A DNA stretch of 64,000 bases, taken from the NCBI GenBank assembly GCA_000953695.1, contig LN554847.1, positions 1,119,801-1,183,800 of the forward strand, given 5' to 3'. The position numbers were made by a program, and so were the translations under genes. The notes below the pieces were generated by a model. It worked only from the letters and a program-made list of their open reading frames with translations. It was not told the origin of the DNA and searched no databases. This DNA is from Aliivibrio wodanis. Lineage in GTDB: Bacteria; Pseudomonadota; Gammaproteobacteria; Enterobacterales; Vibrionaceae. Every line of letters begins with the position of its first letter. Position 1 is the first letter of the stretch. Of this stretch, positions 1 through 8,826 are shown one piece after another.

Positions 1-550
1 AATAGTGATTATATGCTTGACCAGTTTCCTTTATTGACTTGAGTTGATTCTGAATAATGTAATTACCACGTGAATCGACCATATCAAGCATCAATGTATT
101 TTCCATTTCAGGTAAAATTGGGTGCATAATATTTCGCCCCTCCATATCATAGATATAGAAGTAACCCGTTCCATCATCAAATCTCATCGCTCTTAAGGTA
201 TCTATTATCAGCTGTTTGACTTCACTGAGTGGTTTATCTTTATTTATCTTAAGCAAACCATCGACAATACTAAAAGCGGTTTGTACTCGAAGACGTAATT
301 TCTCACGAGCTATCCTATCAATGAGGGCTTTTTCATGCTCGATTTGTTGATAGGCTTGTTCAACAACGGCTTGTGCTTGCTGTTGTTTTGTTTCTAACAC
401 CTCACTATGAACCGCATCAAGCAATGCGGTTATTTTCCTTTCGTTACTATTAATAACATTCAAATTTAGAACGATAGTAAATACAACGATCACCATAATT
501 GGTAAATACTGTAGTAATCGTAGTAATTTACTGTTTTTTAGTGAATGCAT
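1..550 (-). CDS. Cache-domain membrane sensor, N-terminal part (runs off left edge)
   Basis: The reading frame opens at an ATG at 550 and stays open to position 1, giving about 183 residues of an incomplete protein. A short basic start is followed by one membrane helix (about residues 14-30), then a helical stretch rich in Q, E and K, then a periplasmic region with GTGYFYIYDMEGRNIMHP and LMLDMVDSRGNYI. That pattern is typical of a single Cache_2 (sCache_2) ligand-binding domain. Such domains sit at the front of chemoreceptors, GGDEF/EAL proteins and histidine kinases. The output domain lies outside the window, so the type of signalling cannot be decided. It diverges from norR. Confidence 0.75.
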   Translation of the reverse strand, partial: MHSLKNSKLLRLLQYLPIMVIVVFTIVLNLNVINSNERKITALLDAVHSEVLETKQQQAQAVVEQAYQQIEHEKALIDRIAREKLRLRVQTAFSIVDGLLKINKDKPLSEVKQLIIDTLRAMRFDDGTGYFYIYDMEGRNIMHPILPEMENTLMLDMVDSRGNYIIQNQLKSIKETGQAYNHY

Positions 551-736
551 AAATACTCAAACTCGCCTAGAAAATAAACAGTGATATTTTGCCCTATATT
601 TTATAATACATCAAACCCTAAAATGAAATATGTTAGAACTTGAGCTATTTTACCGTTAACAAGAAAAAGGGTTATGCTTACTCCTATACCATGAGTTCTG
701 TTATTCTTACCTTCTGTTTACGCTTGGAAAGTCAGA

Positions 737-2266
737 ATGAAACCCTCTATCGAAAAAGTCTTACTTCAAATCGCATTGGATCTTAGCTCTAACTTATCCA
801 GTGATTTGCATTATCAGCGCTTAATCTCTTCTATTCATCACGTATTCCCTTGCGACGCCAGTGCATTATTTGTATTAGATGCTGATAGCTGCCTTAAACC
901 TGTCGCTGTACAAGGGCTTTCTACTGCGGTTTTGGGCCGTTGTTTTCCACCAAAAGTACACCCTCGATTACAAGCCATTTTAGAGAGCAAACACCCTGTC
1001 CGTTTTGAATCCAATTCAGACTTACCAGACCCCTTTGATGGCTTATTATTGGTGGATGAACACGTCAGTATTGAAGTGCATGATTGCCTAGGTTGTAGCC
1101 TGTACGTAGAAGATACTTTAGTCGGTCTATTAACCTTAGATGCGTTAGAGGTGGGTGCCTTTAAAAAGATAGATAACATCACGATTGAAACCTTCGCAGC
1201 CCTTGCTGCAGCTACCTTGCACAACAAAGCATTAATAGAAACCTTAAAGAACAGCAATCAACAACAAAAATCCATCAACCAAGCGCTAATCCAACAAGCT
1301 CGAAACCAAAAAGGTGAGTTGATTGGCATTAGCCCTCAGATCCAACGATTACGTACCAATATCAAGATGGTAGCCTCTTCTGACTATGCCGTTTTGATCA
1401 GCGGTGAGACCGGTTGTGGTAAAGAATTGGTCGCTCATTCTGTACATGAACAATCTCTTCGTAATGAACAAGCAATGATTTATGTAAACTGTGCAGCCTT
1501 GCCTGAATCCTTAGCTGAAAGTGAGCTGTTTGGTCACGTCAAAGGCGCGTTTACTGGTGCCAATAATCACCGAGCAGGTAAATTTGAATTGGCGGATAAT
1601 GGCACTATTTTCTTAGATGAAATTGGTGAATTGCCCTTGTTAATTCAAGCCAAATTATTGCGTGTTATTCAGCAAGGTGAAGTGCAACGTGTCGGTTCTG
1701 ATAAAAACGTCATGGTAAATGTGCGTATCATCGCCGCAACCAACCGTAATTTAGAGCAAGAAGTAGAAGCAGGACGCTTTCGAGCTGACTTATTTCACCG
1801 TTTAAATGTGTTCCCAATAAACGTGCCACCACTGCGTGATCGTGACGGTGATATTTCTGTTTTAGCTGGGTATTTATTAGATAAAGTTCGTACCCAATTT
1901 AACGTGCCAAATCTTCATATTCATCCACGAACGTTAACTCATTTAGAGAATAGCCAGTGGCTAGGTAATGTACGAGAACTTGAACATACGTTAATGCGTG
2001 CAGGGCTTAGAGCAATACAAGAAAGTGACAGCAGCATTACTCTTGCGCACTTTTTAGGGGATGTTGAGCACACAAATGATGTTAAAATAACAACAGCATT
2101 ATTACCGAAAGAGAGTAAACCGATGCGAGAATTGGTAGAAAGCTATCAAAAGCAACTGATTGAGCACGCTTTATCCGAATCGAATGGAACATGGTCAAAA
2201 GCCGCCGAGTTTCTTCAAATGGATCGCGGTAATTTATATCGAATGGGGAAAAAATTCGGCCTGTAA
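737..2266 (+). CDS. norR: Nitric oxide-responsive sigma-54 activator NorR
   Basis: This 509-residue enhancer-binding protein activates sigma-54 RNA polymerase in response to NO. An N-terminal GAF domain (about 1-165) keeps the cluster H115-D-C117-L-G-C, matching the mononuclear-iron NO sensor of E. coli NorR. The AAA+ domain has Walker A GETGCGKE (223-230), the sigma-54 contact loop GAFTGA (270-275) and Walker B FLDEIG (292-297). The C-terminus is a Fis-type helix-turn-helix (GTWSKAAEFLQMDRGNLYR). It lies directly upstream of hcp-hcr, whose leader has a sigma-54 promoter, so those genes are its most likely target. In E. coli, NorR instead drives norVW, which is not seen here. Confidence 0.93.
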   Translation: MKPSIEKVLLQIALDLSSNLSSDLHYQRLISSIHHVFPCDASALFVLDADSCLKPVAVQGLSTAVLGRCFPPKVHPRLQAILESKHPVRFESNSDLPDPFDGLLLVDEHVSIEVHDCLGCSLYVEDTLVGLLTLDALEVGAFKKIDNITIETFAALAAATLHNKALIETLKNSNQQQKSINQALIQQARNQKGELIGISPQIQRLRTNIKMVASSDYAVLISGETGCGKELVAHSVHEQSLRNEQAMIYVNCAALPESLAESELFGHVKGAFTGANNHRAGKFELADNGTIFLDEIGELPLLIQAKLLRVIQQGEVQRVGSDKNVMVNVRIIAATNRNLEQEVEAGRFRADLFHRLNVFPINVPPLRDRDGDISVLAGYLLDKVRTQFNVPNLHIHPRTLTHLENSQWLGNVRELEHTLMRAGLRAIQESDSSITLAHFLGDVEHTNDVKITTALLPKESKPMRELVESYQKQLIEHALSESNGTWSKAAEFLQMDRGNLYRMGKKFGL

Positions 2267-2287
2267 ATCTTATAAAAAACCATCTAA

Positions 2288-2329
2288 TGATGTATTTATG
2301 ACATCGTATACGTTGTTATAAATACATCA
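2288..2329. promoter_or_regulatory. 42-nt imperfect palindrome, candidate activator site upstream of hcp
   Basis: Two perfect 11-bp arms, GATGTATTTAT (2289-2299) and ATAAATACATC (2318-2328), are centred on the palindrome CGTATACG (2305-2312). The centre lies about 72 bp upstream of the -24 element of the sigma-54 promoter, the usual place for an enhancer-binding-protein site. Each arm also resembles an NsrR half-site (GATGYATTT), so NsrR is an alternative ligand. There is no U-tract, which argues against a terminator for norR. Confidence 0.6.
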
Positions 2330-2378
2330 CTGAAACATCACCAACTTTAAAAACCATTACAAATCAACAAGTTAAAGT

Positions 2379-2394
2379 TGGCACATCCTATGCA
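2379..2394 (+). promoter_or_regulatory. Sigma-54 (-24/-12) promoter of hcp-hcr
   Basis: TGGCACATCCTATGCA matches the consensus TGGCAC-N5-TTGCA, with GG (2380-2381) and GC (2392-2393) at the required spacing. Transcription should start near 2405, about 110 nt before the hcp start codon. The adjacent NorR gene supplies the cognate activator class. Confidence 0.85.
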
Positions 2395-2514
2395 ATAGAG
2401 AACTCATCAATGTAGAATCAAGTCTCGATTAGTTCAGCAATTTGCTCAAGGCAGCAGAACGTACTGAACTAACAGGATTTGAACAATATGTATTCAATGA
2501 CTGGAGTTCCAACT

Positions 2515-4176
2515 ATGTTCTGTATCCAATGTGAGCAAACAATTCAAACACCTACAACGAAAGGCTGTTCTTTTGCACAAGGTATGTGTGGTAAAACAGC
2601 AGAAGTATCTGACTTACAAGATATCCTAGTTTATACACTACAAGGTGTATCTTTCTGGGCAGAACAAGGTCGTAAAGTAAATGTAGTGATTGATGAGATC
2701 GATCACTGGGCACCAAAAGCCTTCTTCGCAACACTAACCAACGTTAACTTTGATCCTGAGCGTGTTATCGAATTCGCACTGCAAGCGCACGCTTATAAAA
2801 AACAACTTGAAGAACAAGTTCGTGCAGCGGCTCTTCTTAGCAATACTGAATTATCAGAGCTTTCTCCTGCGGCACTATTTGATTTACCAACCAACGTAGA
2901 AGAGTTAATCGCATTGGCTCCACAAGCAGCCGTTAACCGCGGTCACGATTCAGAGCATGAAGATGTGATTGGTCTACGTCTACTTTGTCTTTACGGCTTA
3001 AAAGGTGCAGCAGCTTATATGGAGCACGCACGTGTTCTTGGTCAAACTGATGACGCTGTTTTTGCTGAATATCACCAGATTATGGCATGGCTAGGTACTG
3101 ATCCGACAGAGCTAAACGCATTACTAGAATGTTCTATGCAAATCGGTTTAATGAACTACCGCATCATGGAAATGCTAGATTTAGGCGAGACTGATACCTT
3201 TGGTCACCCAGAACCATCACAAGTAAACGTTAAAACCATTGAAGGTAAATGTATTCTTGTTTCTGGTCACGATTTACATGACTTAGAAAAAATCCTTCAA
3301 CAAACAGAAGGCAAAGGCATCAACGTTTATACTAACGGTGAAATGCTTCCTGCTCACTCTTACCCTGAGCTTAAAAAACACCCTCACCTTGTAGGTAACT
3401 ACGGCAGTGCATGGCAGAACCAGCAAAAAGAATTTGCTAACTTCCCTGGCGCAATCGTTATGACATCAAACTGCCTATTGAACCCAAATGTAGGTCTATA
3501 CGCCGATCGTCTATTCACACGTAGCATTGTTGGCTGGCCTGGCGTTGCTCACTTAGAAGGTGATGATTTTACAGCAGTTGTTGATTGTGCATTAGCGCAA
3601 GAAGGCTTCAAACATAACGAGATCGAACAAATGATCACCGTTGGGTTTGGTCGTAACGCGCTAATGGCAGCAGCACCTGCTGTTATTGAACAAGTAAAAG
3701 AAGGTAACATCAGTCACTTCTTCCTTGTTGGCGGTTGTGATGGTGACAAAGCTGAACGTAGCTACTTCACAGACTTTACCGCTCAAGTACCTGAAGATTC
3801 AGTCATCTTGACGCTTGCTTGTGGTAAATACCGTTTCAACAAAAACCAATTCGGCGATATTAATGGTATCCCGCGTTTATTGGATGTTGGTCAATGTAAC
3901 GATGCTTACTCAGCTATTCAACTCGCACTTGCACTAGCAAAAGAGTTTGATTGTGGCATTAACGAACTTCCATTAACGCTGGTACTTTCTTGGTTTGAAC
4001 AAAAAGCGATTGTTATTCTATTAACTCTATTCGCTCTTGGCGTAAAAGGCATTTACACAGGCCCAACTGCCCCTGCGTTCTTAACCGATAACCTACTTGC
4101 TATCATGCAAGAGAAATTCGATATGCGTAGCATTAGTAACGTAGAAGACGATTTAAAAACGATTTTAGCCGCATAA
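2515..4176 (+). CDS. hcp: Hydroxylamine reductase / hybrid-cluster protein
   Basis: This cytoplasmic iron-sulfur protein contains a proximal Fe-S cluster and the 4Fe-2O-2S hybrid cluster. Reported activities are NO and hydroxylamine reduction and protein S-nitrosylation, all part of nitrosative-stress defence. From the chosen start it has 553 residues, close to E. coli Hcp (550). The cluster ligands C3, C6, C18 and C25 sit in MFCIQCEQT and [12 protein letters not shown] prefer the ATG at 2515 because it restores the family N-terminus and has TGGAG 8-9 nt upstream. Upstream in-frame starts (TTG 2479, ATG 2488, ATG 2497) would add residues the family lacks. Hcr follows downstream. Confidence 0.95.
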   Translation: MFCIQCEQTIQTPTTKGCSFAQGMCGKTAEVSDLQDILVYTLQGVSFWAEQGRKVNVVIDEIDHWAPKAFFATLTNVNFDPERVIEFALQAHAYKKQLEEQVRAAALLSNTELSELSPAALFDLPTNVEELIALAPQAAVNRGHDSEHEDVIGLRLLCLYGLKGAAAYMEHARVLGQTDDAVFAEYHQIMAWLGTDPTELNALLECSMQIGLMNYRIMEMLDLGETDTFGHPEPSQVNVKTIEGKCILVSGHDLHDLEKILQQTEGKGINVYTNGEMLPAHSYPELKKHPHLVGNYGSAWQNQQKEFANFPGAIVMTSNCLLNPNVGLYADRLFTRSIVGWPGVAHLEGDDFTAVVDCALAQEGFKHNEIEQMITVGFGRNALMAAAPAVIEQVKEGNISHFFLVGGCDGDKAERSYFTDFTAQVPEDSVILTLACGKYRFNKNQFGDINGIPRLLDVGQCNDAYSAIQLALALAKEFDCGINELPLTLVLSWFEQKAIVILLTLFALGVKGIYTGPTAPAFLTDNLLAIMQEKFDMRSISNVEDDLKTILAA

Positions 4177-4203
4177 TCGCTGCTTTTCGTTTTTAATGAA
4201 TTT

Positions 4204-4229
4204 ATGCCTCAGTTATCTGGGGCATTTTT
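4204..4229 (+). terminator. Hairpin with U-tract between hcp and hcr
   Basis: ATGCCTCAG (4204-4212) pairs with CTGGGGCAT (4217-4225) across a TTAT loop and is followed by TTTTT. It sits in the 94-nt gap of what is normally one operon, so it probably lets part of the transcription read through and makes Hcp more abundant than Hcr. Confidence 0.65.
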
Positions 4230-4270
4230 CGCAAACACCAATCCTCGCAATAAACTGAATAGAGAAAACC

Positions 4271-5302
4271 ATGACACAATTTATTTGGCCAGCAACCCCA
4301 GTTCAACTTCGTTGTAATAAAAAATGGTTTGAAACTGCTGATACCATTAGCTTACAGCTGACAAGCCACAACCAAGAAAGCTTCGATTTTAAACCGGGTC
4401 AGTTTATTAGTGTCGGTATTGAAATTGAAGGTAAGGTGGAATACCGCGCCTACTCTATCAGCTCAATGCCAAATCAAGGTTTCCTACAATTAACGATTAA
4501 ACGTGTTGAAGGCGGCAAGATATCAAACTACCTAATTGATCAATTAAATGAAGGTGATGAGATTGCTGTTTTAGCACCAACTGGTCCATTCAACTCAATC
4601 GACTGCAAGCCAAGAAAAAAAGTAGCGTTATTAAGCGCAGGTTGTGGCATTACACCTTTAATGTCGATGGCTAAAACATGGATAGCTCAAGATATTGAGG
4701 TCGATATTACCTTTATTCATATGGCAAAAAGTAAAGAACAAACCATCTTTTTTGAAGAGTTAGAGTTGCTGCATGAAACTCACGCTAACTTTCATTTAAA
4801 ACTGTTATTAAAAGATAATACCCAGACAAATCACCCACAAGGTCGCCTAGACCAAGAGTGGCTAAACACGCTTTGCCTTGATCTAGCAGAGCGCACAGTT
4901 TACTTGTGTGGCCCTAATGTATTTATGCAAGACATGAAAACCAATGTAGAAAACCTTGGCTTAGATATGGCGCACTTCTTCCAAGAAAGCTTTACGCCTA
5001 TTGAAGCGGAAGTAAGTAACACTGAAGACACCTCTGGTGTAGTTCAGTTTGAAGTACCCGCTTTTGGCGTTGCAAAAGAAATAGCAAAAGGCGCAATACT
5101 GGCTGATGTACTTGAAGAAAGCGGCGTTCCAATAATTATCGCTTGTCGTAGCGGAATGTGTGGCTCGTGCAAGTGTAAGGTTGAGAAAGGTGAAGTAAGC
5201 CGAACCAGTACAGAAACACTGAGTGAAGAAGATATTGCTCAAGGTTATACATTGGCGTGTTCAAGCCAAGTTCAGAGTGATGTTGAAGTGAGTTTGGTTT
5301 AA
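4271..5302 (+). CDS. hcr: NADH oxidoreductase Hcr (electron donor to Hcp)
   Basis: This 343-residue flavoprotein transfers electrons from NADH to Hcp. In order it has a ferredoxin-reductase FAD-binding barrel with RAYSISS (about residues 58-64), an NAD-binding domain with SAGCGITPL and CGPNVFMQDM, and a C-terminal plant-type [2Fe-2S] domain. The cluster cysteines appear as CRSGMCGSCKC followed by LACSS near the C-terminus. The architecture and position directly after hcp match E. coli Hcr (322 residues). A GAGAAAA ribosome-binding stretch precedes the ATG. It is presumably induced by NO with hcp. Confidence 0.92.
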   Translation: MTQFIWPATPVQLRCNKKWFETADTISLQLTSHNQESFDFKPGQFISVGIEIEGKVEYRAYSISSMPNQGFLQLTIKRVEGGKISNYLIDQLNEGDEIAVLAPTGPFNSIDCKPRKKVALLSAGCGITPLMSMAKTWIAQDIEVDITFIHMAKSKEQTIFFEELELLHETHANFHLKLLLKDNTQTNHPQGRLDQEWLNTLCLDLAERTVYLCGPNVFMQDMKTNVENLGLDMAHFFQESFTPIEAEVSNTEDTSGVVQFEVPAFGVAKEIAKGAILADVLEESGVPIIIACRSGMCGSCKCKVEKGEVSRTSTETLSEEDIAQGYTLACSSQVQSDVEVSLV

Positions 5303-5346
5303 TCACAGCCCAAATAAATATCGTTTACCCCTTATTATTAAATTTC

Positions 5347-5393
5347 AAAAGCCGATAATTGCTTGGCACTTACAAAGCAATCATCAGCTTTTT
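5347..5393. terminator. Bidirectional terminator between hcr and the YhcH-family gene
   Basis: A long imperfect hairpin is built on AATTGCTTGG/CAAAGCAAT with outer AAAAGC/GCTTTTT arms. It gives a U-tract on both strands, fitting the convergent genes on either side. Confidence 0.75.
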
Positions 5394-5416
5394 GCTTATT
5401 TAATCTAAAGAAGCCA

Positions 5417-5887
5417 CTACATCAACAGCGCACTGTTCACTTTAATGATCAGCTTCTTCACCGCTGCTGGCTTATCATCAACCGCAACTAATGGGCGATG
5501 TGGTTGCTTCGGAGTGAAGATAATAAACTCGCCAGCCTTTAACGTGACAAACTGCTCATCTTGCACGTCGTTACTAAAAGCAATGTCTTTCTCTGCAAGA
5601 TAGTCATCTTCAATCGACAGTAACGGATAGTCACTGTATCCAAAGGTTTCTGTGCCTTCTAATATCAATTGTACATCAAGGTATTTATGATGAATTTCAG
5701 AGCGACGTTTTTCTCTTAACTCAGTTTTATCATCAACAATAAAATACACCGACTCATCATAAGATAATGGGTAATTCCCAACCTCTGTATTGTTGGCAGT
5801 TTTCTCTTTTACTTTCTGAATAATCTCAATGATTACAGGGTGTAATGCCGCCCCTTGAATGTCGTCACTCCATTTTCCTTTAAACAA
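5417..5887 (-). CDS. YhcH/YjgK/YiaL family protein (DUF386, cupin-like)
   Basis: This 156-residue protein belongs to the YhcH/YjgK/YiaL family, small beta-barrel proteins linked to sialic-acid, gulonate and other sugar-acid pathways (EbgC is a relative). Characteristic segments are EIHHKYLDVQLILEGTETFGYSD in the first half and FIIFTPKQPHRPLVAV in the second; the histidines there are the probable metal ligands. Family members are usually about 150-155 residues, so it is full length. It diverges from an AraC-type regulator across 112 bp, which suggests but does not prove regulation by that neighbour. The exact sugar substrate cannot be told from sequence. Confidence 0.85.
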   Translation of the reverse strand: MFKGKWSDDIQGAALHPVIIEIIQKVKEKTANNTEVGNYPLSYDESVYFIVDDKTELREKRRSEIHHKYLDVQLILEGTETFGYSDYPLLSIEDDYLAEKDIAFSNDVQDEQFVTLKAGEFIIFTPKQPHRPLVAVDDKPAAVKKLIIKVNSALLM

Positions 5888-5999
5888 GATAGCCTCTCAA
5901 TGATATCAATTATGAAATTATGAAATTAAAAATAGTAGCATGAGATATTAATATCAGTAAGATATAATGCTGTTTAAAAGTGACTTTTAATGAGGCATC

Positions 6000-7019
6000 A
6001 TGGCAAAACCTACCGCGACTTATCTCGTTCGTGTTCATACTGCAAAAATGCTCATTGAGCATGCCATGAAGCATTATGGGTTAACGTATGCAGATTTTAA
6101 TATCCCACCTCTTTTATTGGATTATCAATTAAAACTCATGCCATTAAGAGATCTTGAATCTTTACTGTGCAAAATTGAGAGCTTAACTAACGATCCTACC
6201 TATACCGCCAAACTTAGCCAATCAGACAGTTTTAAGCAATTTGGTCCTTTTGTGCAATTACTAGCAAGCTCTACCAATCTTGGCATGGCAATAAAGCGCA
6301 TGAACACTATTCATAATGCGTTGCAATCGGGTGTTCAAGTCAACATGATGTTAAGTGGCTCGATTGGTAAGTGGCGCATCTTAACACCAACATTGATCCC
6401 TCAAGCTCGAATTCATGAAAGTATCTTAGCCGCCGGATCCTTTGTTCGATTATTACGCTTATTTCATGGTAAAGATTACCAGCCAATTTCAATTCATTTA
6501 ACAGGTACACCTATAGGCAACAAAGGAGAAATTGAAGCTATTTTCAACTGTCCAATCGTATGGAATAGTCCAAATACTCAAGTCTGGTTTCCCGTTAAAG
6601 ATATCACTTGCCCAAGAACTTTTGAGTTGCCAACACCACAAGTAAAAGCATTTACCGTTGAGCAAGCGATGAGTTATATGCTTATTCCTCTCCCTCAAGA
6701 TATTTTAAAAGTCGTATTTGAACTCACTAAATACGCGCTGTTTTTCGGTTATCCAACCCTTGAGTTTGTTGCTAATAAAATGGGAATGAAACCCTTAACT
6801 CTACAACGTCGCTTACAAGATCAAAGTATTTCATTTACAGACATTGTTCATCACAGTATTTGTGATGAAGCCATAACTTACATGAACAGTTCATTATCCA
6901 TGAATGAGATAGCTCAACGGGTTGGTTATAAAAATACCGCATCCTTTTCTGTTGCCTTTAAGCGTATGTATGGTGTAACTCCTATTCAATATAGAAACAC
7001 GCTTATCCTCAACGAATAA
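6000..7019 (+). CDS. AraC-family transcriptional regulator (Arabinose_bd-type N-terminus)
   Basis: This 339-residue regulator has the N-terminal all-helical ligand domain seen in the OruR/ArgR-like branch of AraC proteins (about residues 15-205). The C-terminal double helix-turn-helix covers about 235-335, with FVANKMGMKPLTLQRRLQ and IAQRVGYKNTASFSVAFKR; the final YGVTPIQYR is the AraC signature end. It faces the YhcH-family gene. The ligand is unknown. A separate membrane pair starts 114 nt downstream on the same strand and could also be a target. Confidence 0.88.
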   Translation: MAKPTATYLVRVHTAKMLIEHAMKHYGLTYADFNIPPLLLDYQLKLMPLRDLESLLCKIESLTNDPTYTAKLSQSDSFKQFGPFVQLLASSTNLGMAIKRMNTIHNALQSGVQVNMMLSGSIGKWRILTPTLIPQARIHESILAAGSFVRLLRLFHGKDYQPISIHLTGTPIGNKGEIEAIFNCPIVWNSPNTQVWFPVKDITCPRTFELPTPQVKAFTVEQAMSYMLIPLPQDILKVVFELTKYALFFGYPTLEFVANKMGMKPLTLQRRLQDQSISFTDIVHHSICDEAITYMNSSLSMNEIAQRVGYKNTASFSVAFKRMYGVTPIQYRNTLILNE

Positions 7020-7133
7020 AAATTTAATCACATCAAAAATCATTATATATCGATACAATCAAACTTCTTTTATCGATCTATCCTTATTTAGACCTCATTA
7101 TTACCTTTCATTATTATTTGAGGTAAGTCATTT

Positions 7134-7511
7134 ATGAGTTTAGTCAGTATGCCCTTTGTTGGATCAGGTCAGGATCTAGGGCTACATATTGCTGCGAGCG
7201 TCGTCATGATAGGAAGTATTGTCGCTCTCGCTTATGGTTTCTGGAAACTTCATGAGCTACCAATCAACAAAGCACACAGTAAACAACACCAACAAATAGG
7301 ATTGATCACTGCCCTCACCTGGATAGGATTTGTCTGGCATTGGGTCTGGGTTTTAGCCGTGATTTGTGCCTTTGTTGATGCAGAAAAAGCATTAATTAAA
7401 ATTCGTGATATTTGGCATCAACCTACTTCACTATCACAGACACAAGCACAAACGCCAATAATAGAAACAGGCACAACAACATCAACTCAAGAGGAGAATC
7501 ACAATGCTTGA
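7134..7511 (+). CDS. Small inner-membrane protein, DUF3302/YiaW-like
   Basis: This 125-residue protein has two hydrophobic helices (about residues 15-38 and 57-83) joined by a short loop containing the motif LHELP and several histidines. A hydrophilic, Thr/Gln-rich tail follows. The helix-LHDIP-helix plan resembles E. coli YiaW (DUF3302), and like yiaW it sits immediately before an HlyD-type gene; its stop overlaps that start by 8 nt. The resemblance is by eye and only moderate. Function is unknown; it may support or anchor the HlyD-type partner. Confidence 0.6.
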   Translation: MSLVSMPFVGSGQDLGLHIAASVVMIGSIVALAYGFWKLHELPINKAHSKQHQQIGLITALTWIGFVWHWVWVLAVICAFVDAEKALIKIRDIWHQPTSLSQTQAQTPIIETGTTTSTQEENHNA

Positions 7512-8727
7512 GGGATTAGCGGTATGGGCTCTGTTTATTTATCTTCTTCGTCTGGTTGGAATGCCTTGGAATAAGTTTACTCAAGGTTTTGCTTACATTG
7601 GCGGCGGATCTTGGTTGTTATTTGTATGGGCGGGATTACTTAATTTCACTCCTATGGATCTTTCTGGCGGTTCTGTAGTGCAATCGCCACATATTCAACT
7701 TCGTCCAGCAAGTACCCAGATTAAAGGCGTTGTCACTAAAATCCACGTTAAGCCAAACCAAGAGATCACAAAAGGCCAATTAGTGTATGAGATTGATGAT
7801 GAGTTATATCAAATTGCGCTAAACAAGGCAGATGTATCACAAGAAGCCAGCGAAGTTGCTCTTGAAGTCGCTAAGCAAAATGTAAGACTAGCACAACAAG
7901 CTATTACCGCATCTGAAAGTGATATTGTGGTTAGCCAAAAACAAATTGAAGCAAAAAAACAAGATTTGAAATACAAGCAGATCACACTAAAACGCTACGT
8001 AGATCAAAACCGTAAAGTAAAAAATACCATTACTCAAAGTACGCTAGATGAACAAGGCACCTTGGTATCAATTGGTGACATCGAAGTAGCCAGTGCTGTT
8101 GCTCAATTAGATAAAGCCAAACTTGCCAATGAAAAAGCACTGCTTGATTTTGATAACGCAAAGTTAGGCGTAAAAGCTAAAGAAAGTGAGCTTGCAAGTG
8201 CAAAAGAAAGCGTTGCTCAAGCACAGTGGAACTTAGACAACACAAAAGTATATGCACCTGCGAATGGTTATGTGACAAACTTTATTCTACGAGAAGGTCA
8301 ATATATTGGTGCTGTTCCACGTATGCAAATGTACACCAACGAGAAATACGTACTAATGCGCGTAAATCATCAAGCTATACGTAATGTGACGGTTGGTCGC
8401 CCAGCTGAGTTCTCTAGTGCGGTTTACCCTGGAAAAGTCTTTGTGGCTGAAGTGGAAGGCATTGTTGAAGCAACAGGAGAAGCACAAGGTAATTTACTAG
8501 GCCGAGAAACGAATGTACGCCAAACGACAGGATTAAACGTCAATAATAAGCACCACTTTGTGCGTTTAAAGCTGGAAGAAGGTGAAGGCTATGATATTCC
8601 TGTTGGCTCGGTTGGCTTAGCGTGGATATCTGGTGAGAAACCCGTTGGCTTTATGGCTTTCTTAGATGTAATTCGTGGGATTATCATTCGTATGAAATCA
8701 CAAATTTACTTCTTCTATTCATTGTAA
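7504..8727 (+). CDS. HlyD-family membrane-fusion protein (YiaV/YibH-like)
   Basis: This 407-residue periplasmic adaptor starts with two membrane segments (about residues 5-20 and 27-46). A split barrel-sandwich/lipoyl-like domain follows (IKGVVTKIHVKPNQEITKGQ and the matching YAPANGYVTNFILREGQ). The two halves are separated by a long alanine/lysine-rich coiled coil (about 100-240), and a beta-barrel region ends the protein. Such proteins couple inner-membrane transporters to outer-membrane channels, but no transporter or TolC-like gene is adjacent, the same arrangement as E. coli yiaWV. It is translationally coupled to the preceding gene by an 8-nt overlap. Confidence 0.85.
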   Translation: MLEGLAVWALFIYLLRLVGMPWNKFTQGFAYIGGGSWLLFVWAGLLNFTPMDLSGGSVVQSPHIQLRPASTQIKGVVTKIHVKPNQEITKGQLVYEIDDELYQIALNKADVSQEASEVALEVAKQNVRLAQQAITASESDIVVSQKQIEAKKQDLKYKQITLKRYVDQNRKVKNTITQSTLDEQGTLVSIGDIEVASAVAQLDKAKLANEKALLDFDNAKLGVKAKESELASAKESVAQAQWNLDNTKVYAPANGYVTNFILREGQYIGAVPRMQMYTNEKYVLMRVNHQAIRNVTVGRPAEFSSAVYPGKVFVAEVEGIVEATGEAQGNLLGRETNVRQTTGLNVNNKHHFVRLKLEEGEGYDIPVGSVGLAWISGEKPVGFMAFLDVIRGIIIRMKSQIYFFYSL

Positions 8728-8742
8728 CTATTTCGATGTTTT

Positions 8743-8782
8743 AGCCCCATAGTTCACTCTCTCGAACTCTGGGGCTTTTTTA
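8743..8782 (+). terminator. Rho-independent terminator after the HlyD-type gene
   Basis: AGCCCCA...GTTC pairs with GAAC...TGGGGCT and is followed by TTTTTTAT, giving a strong GC stem and U-tract. Confidence 0.88.
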
Positions 8783-8826
8783 TATTTCTAGTTTTTCGTT
8801 GGTAACGTATCCAAAACCCACTGTAA

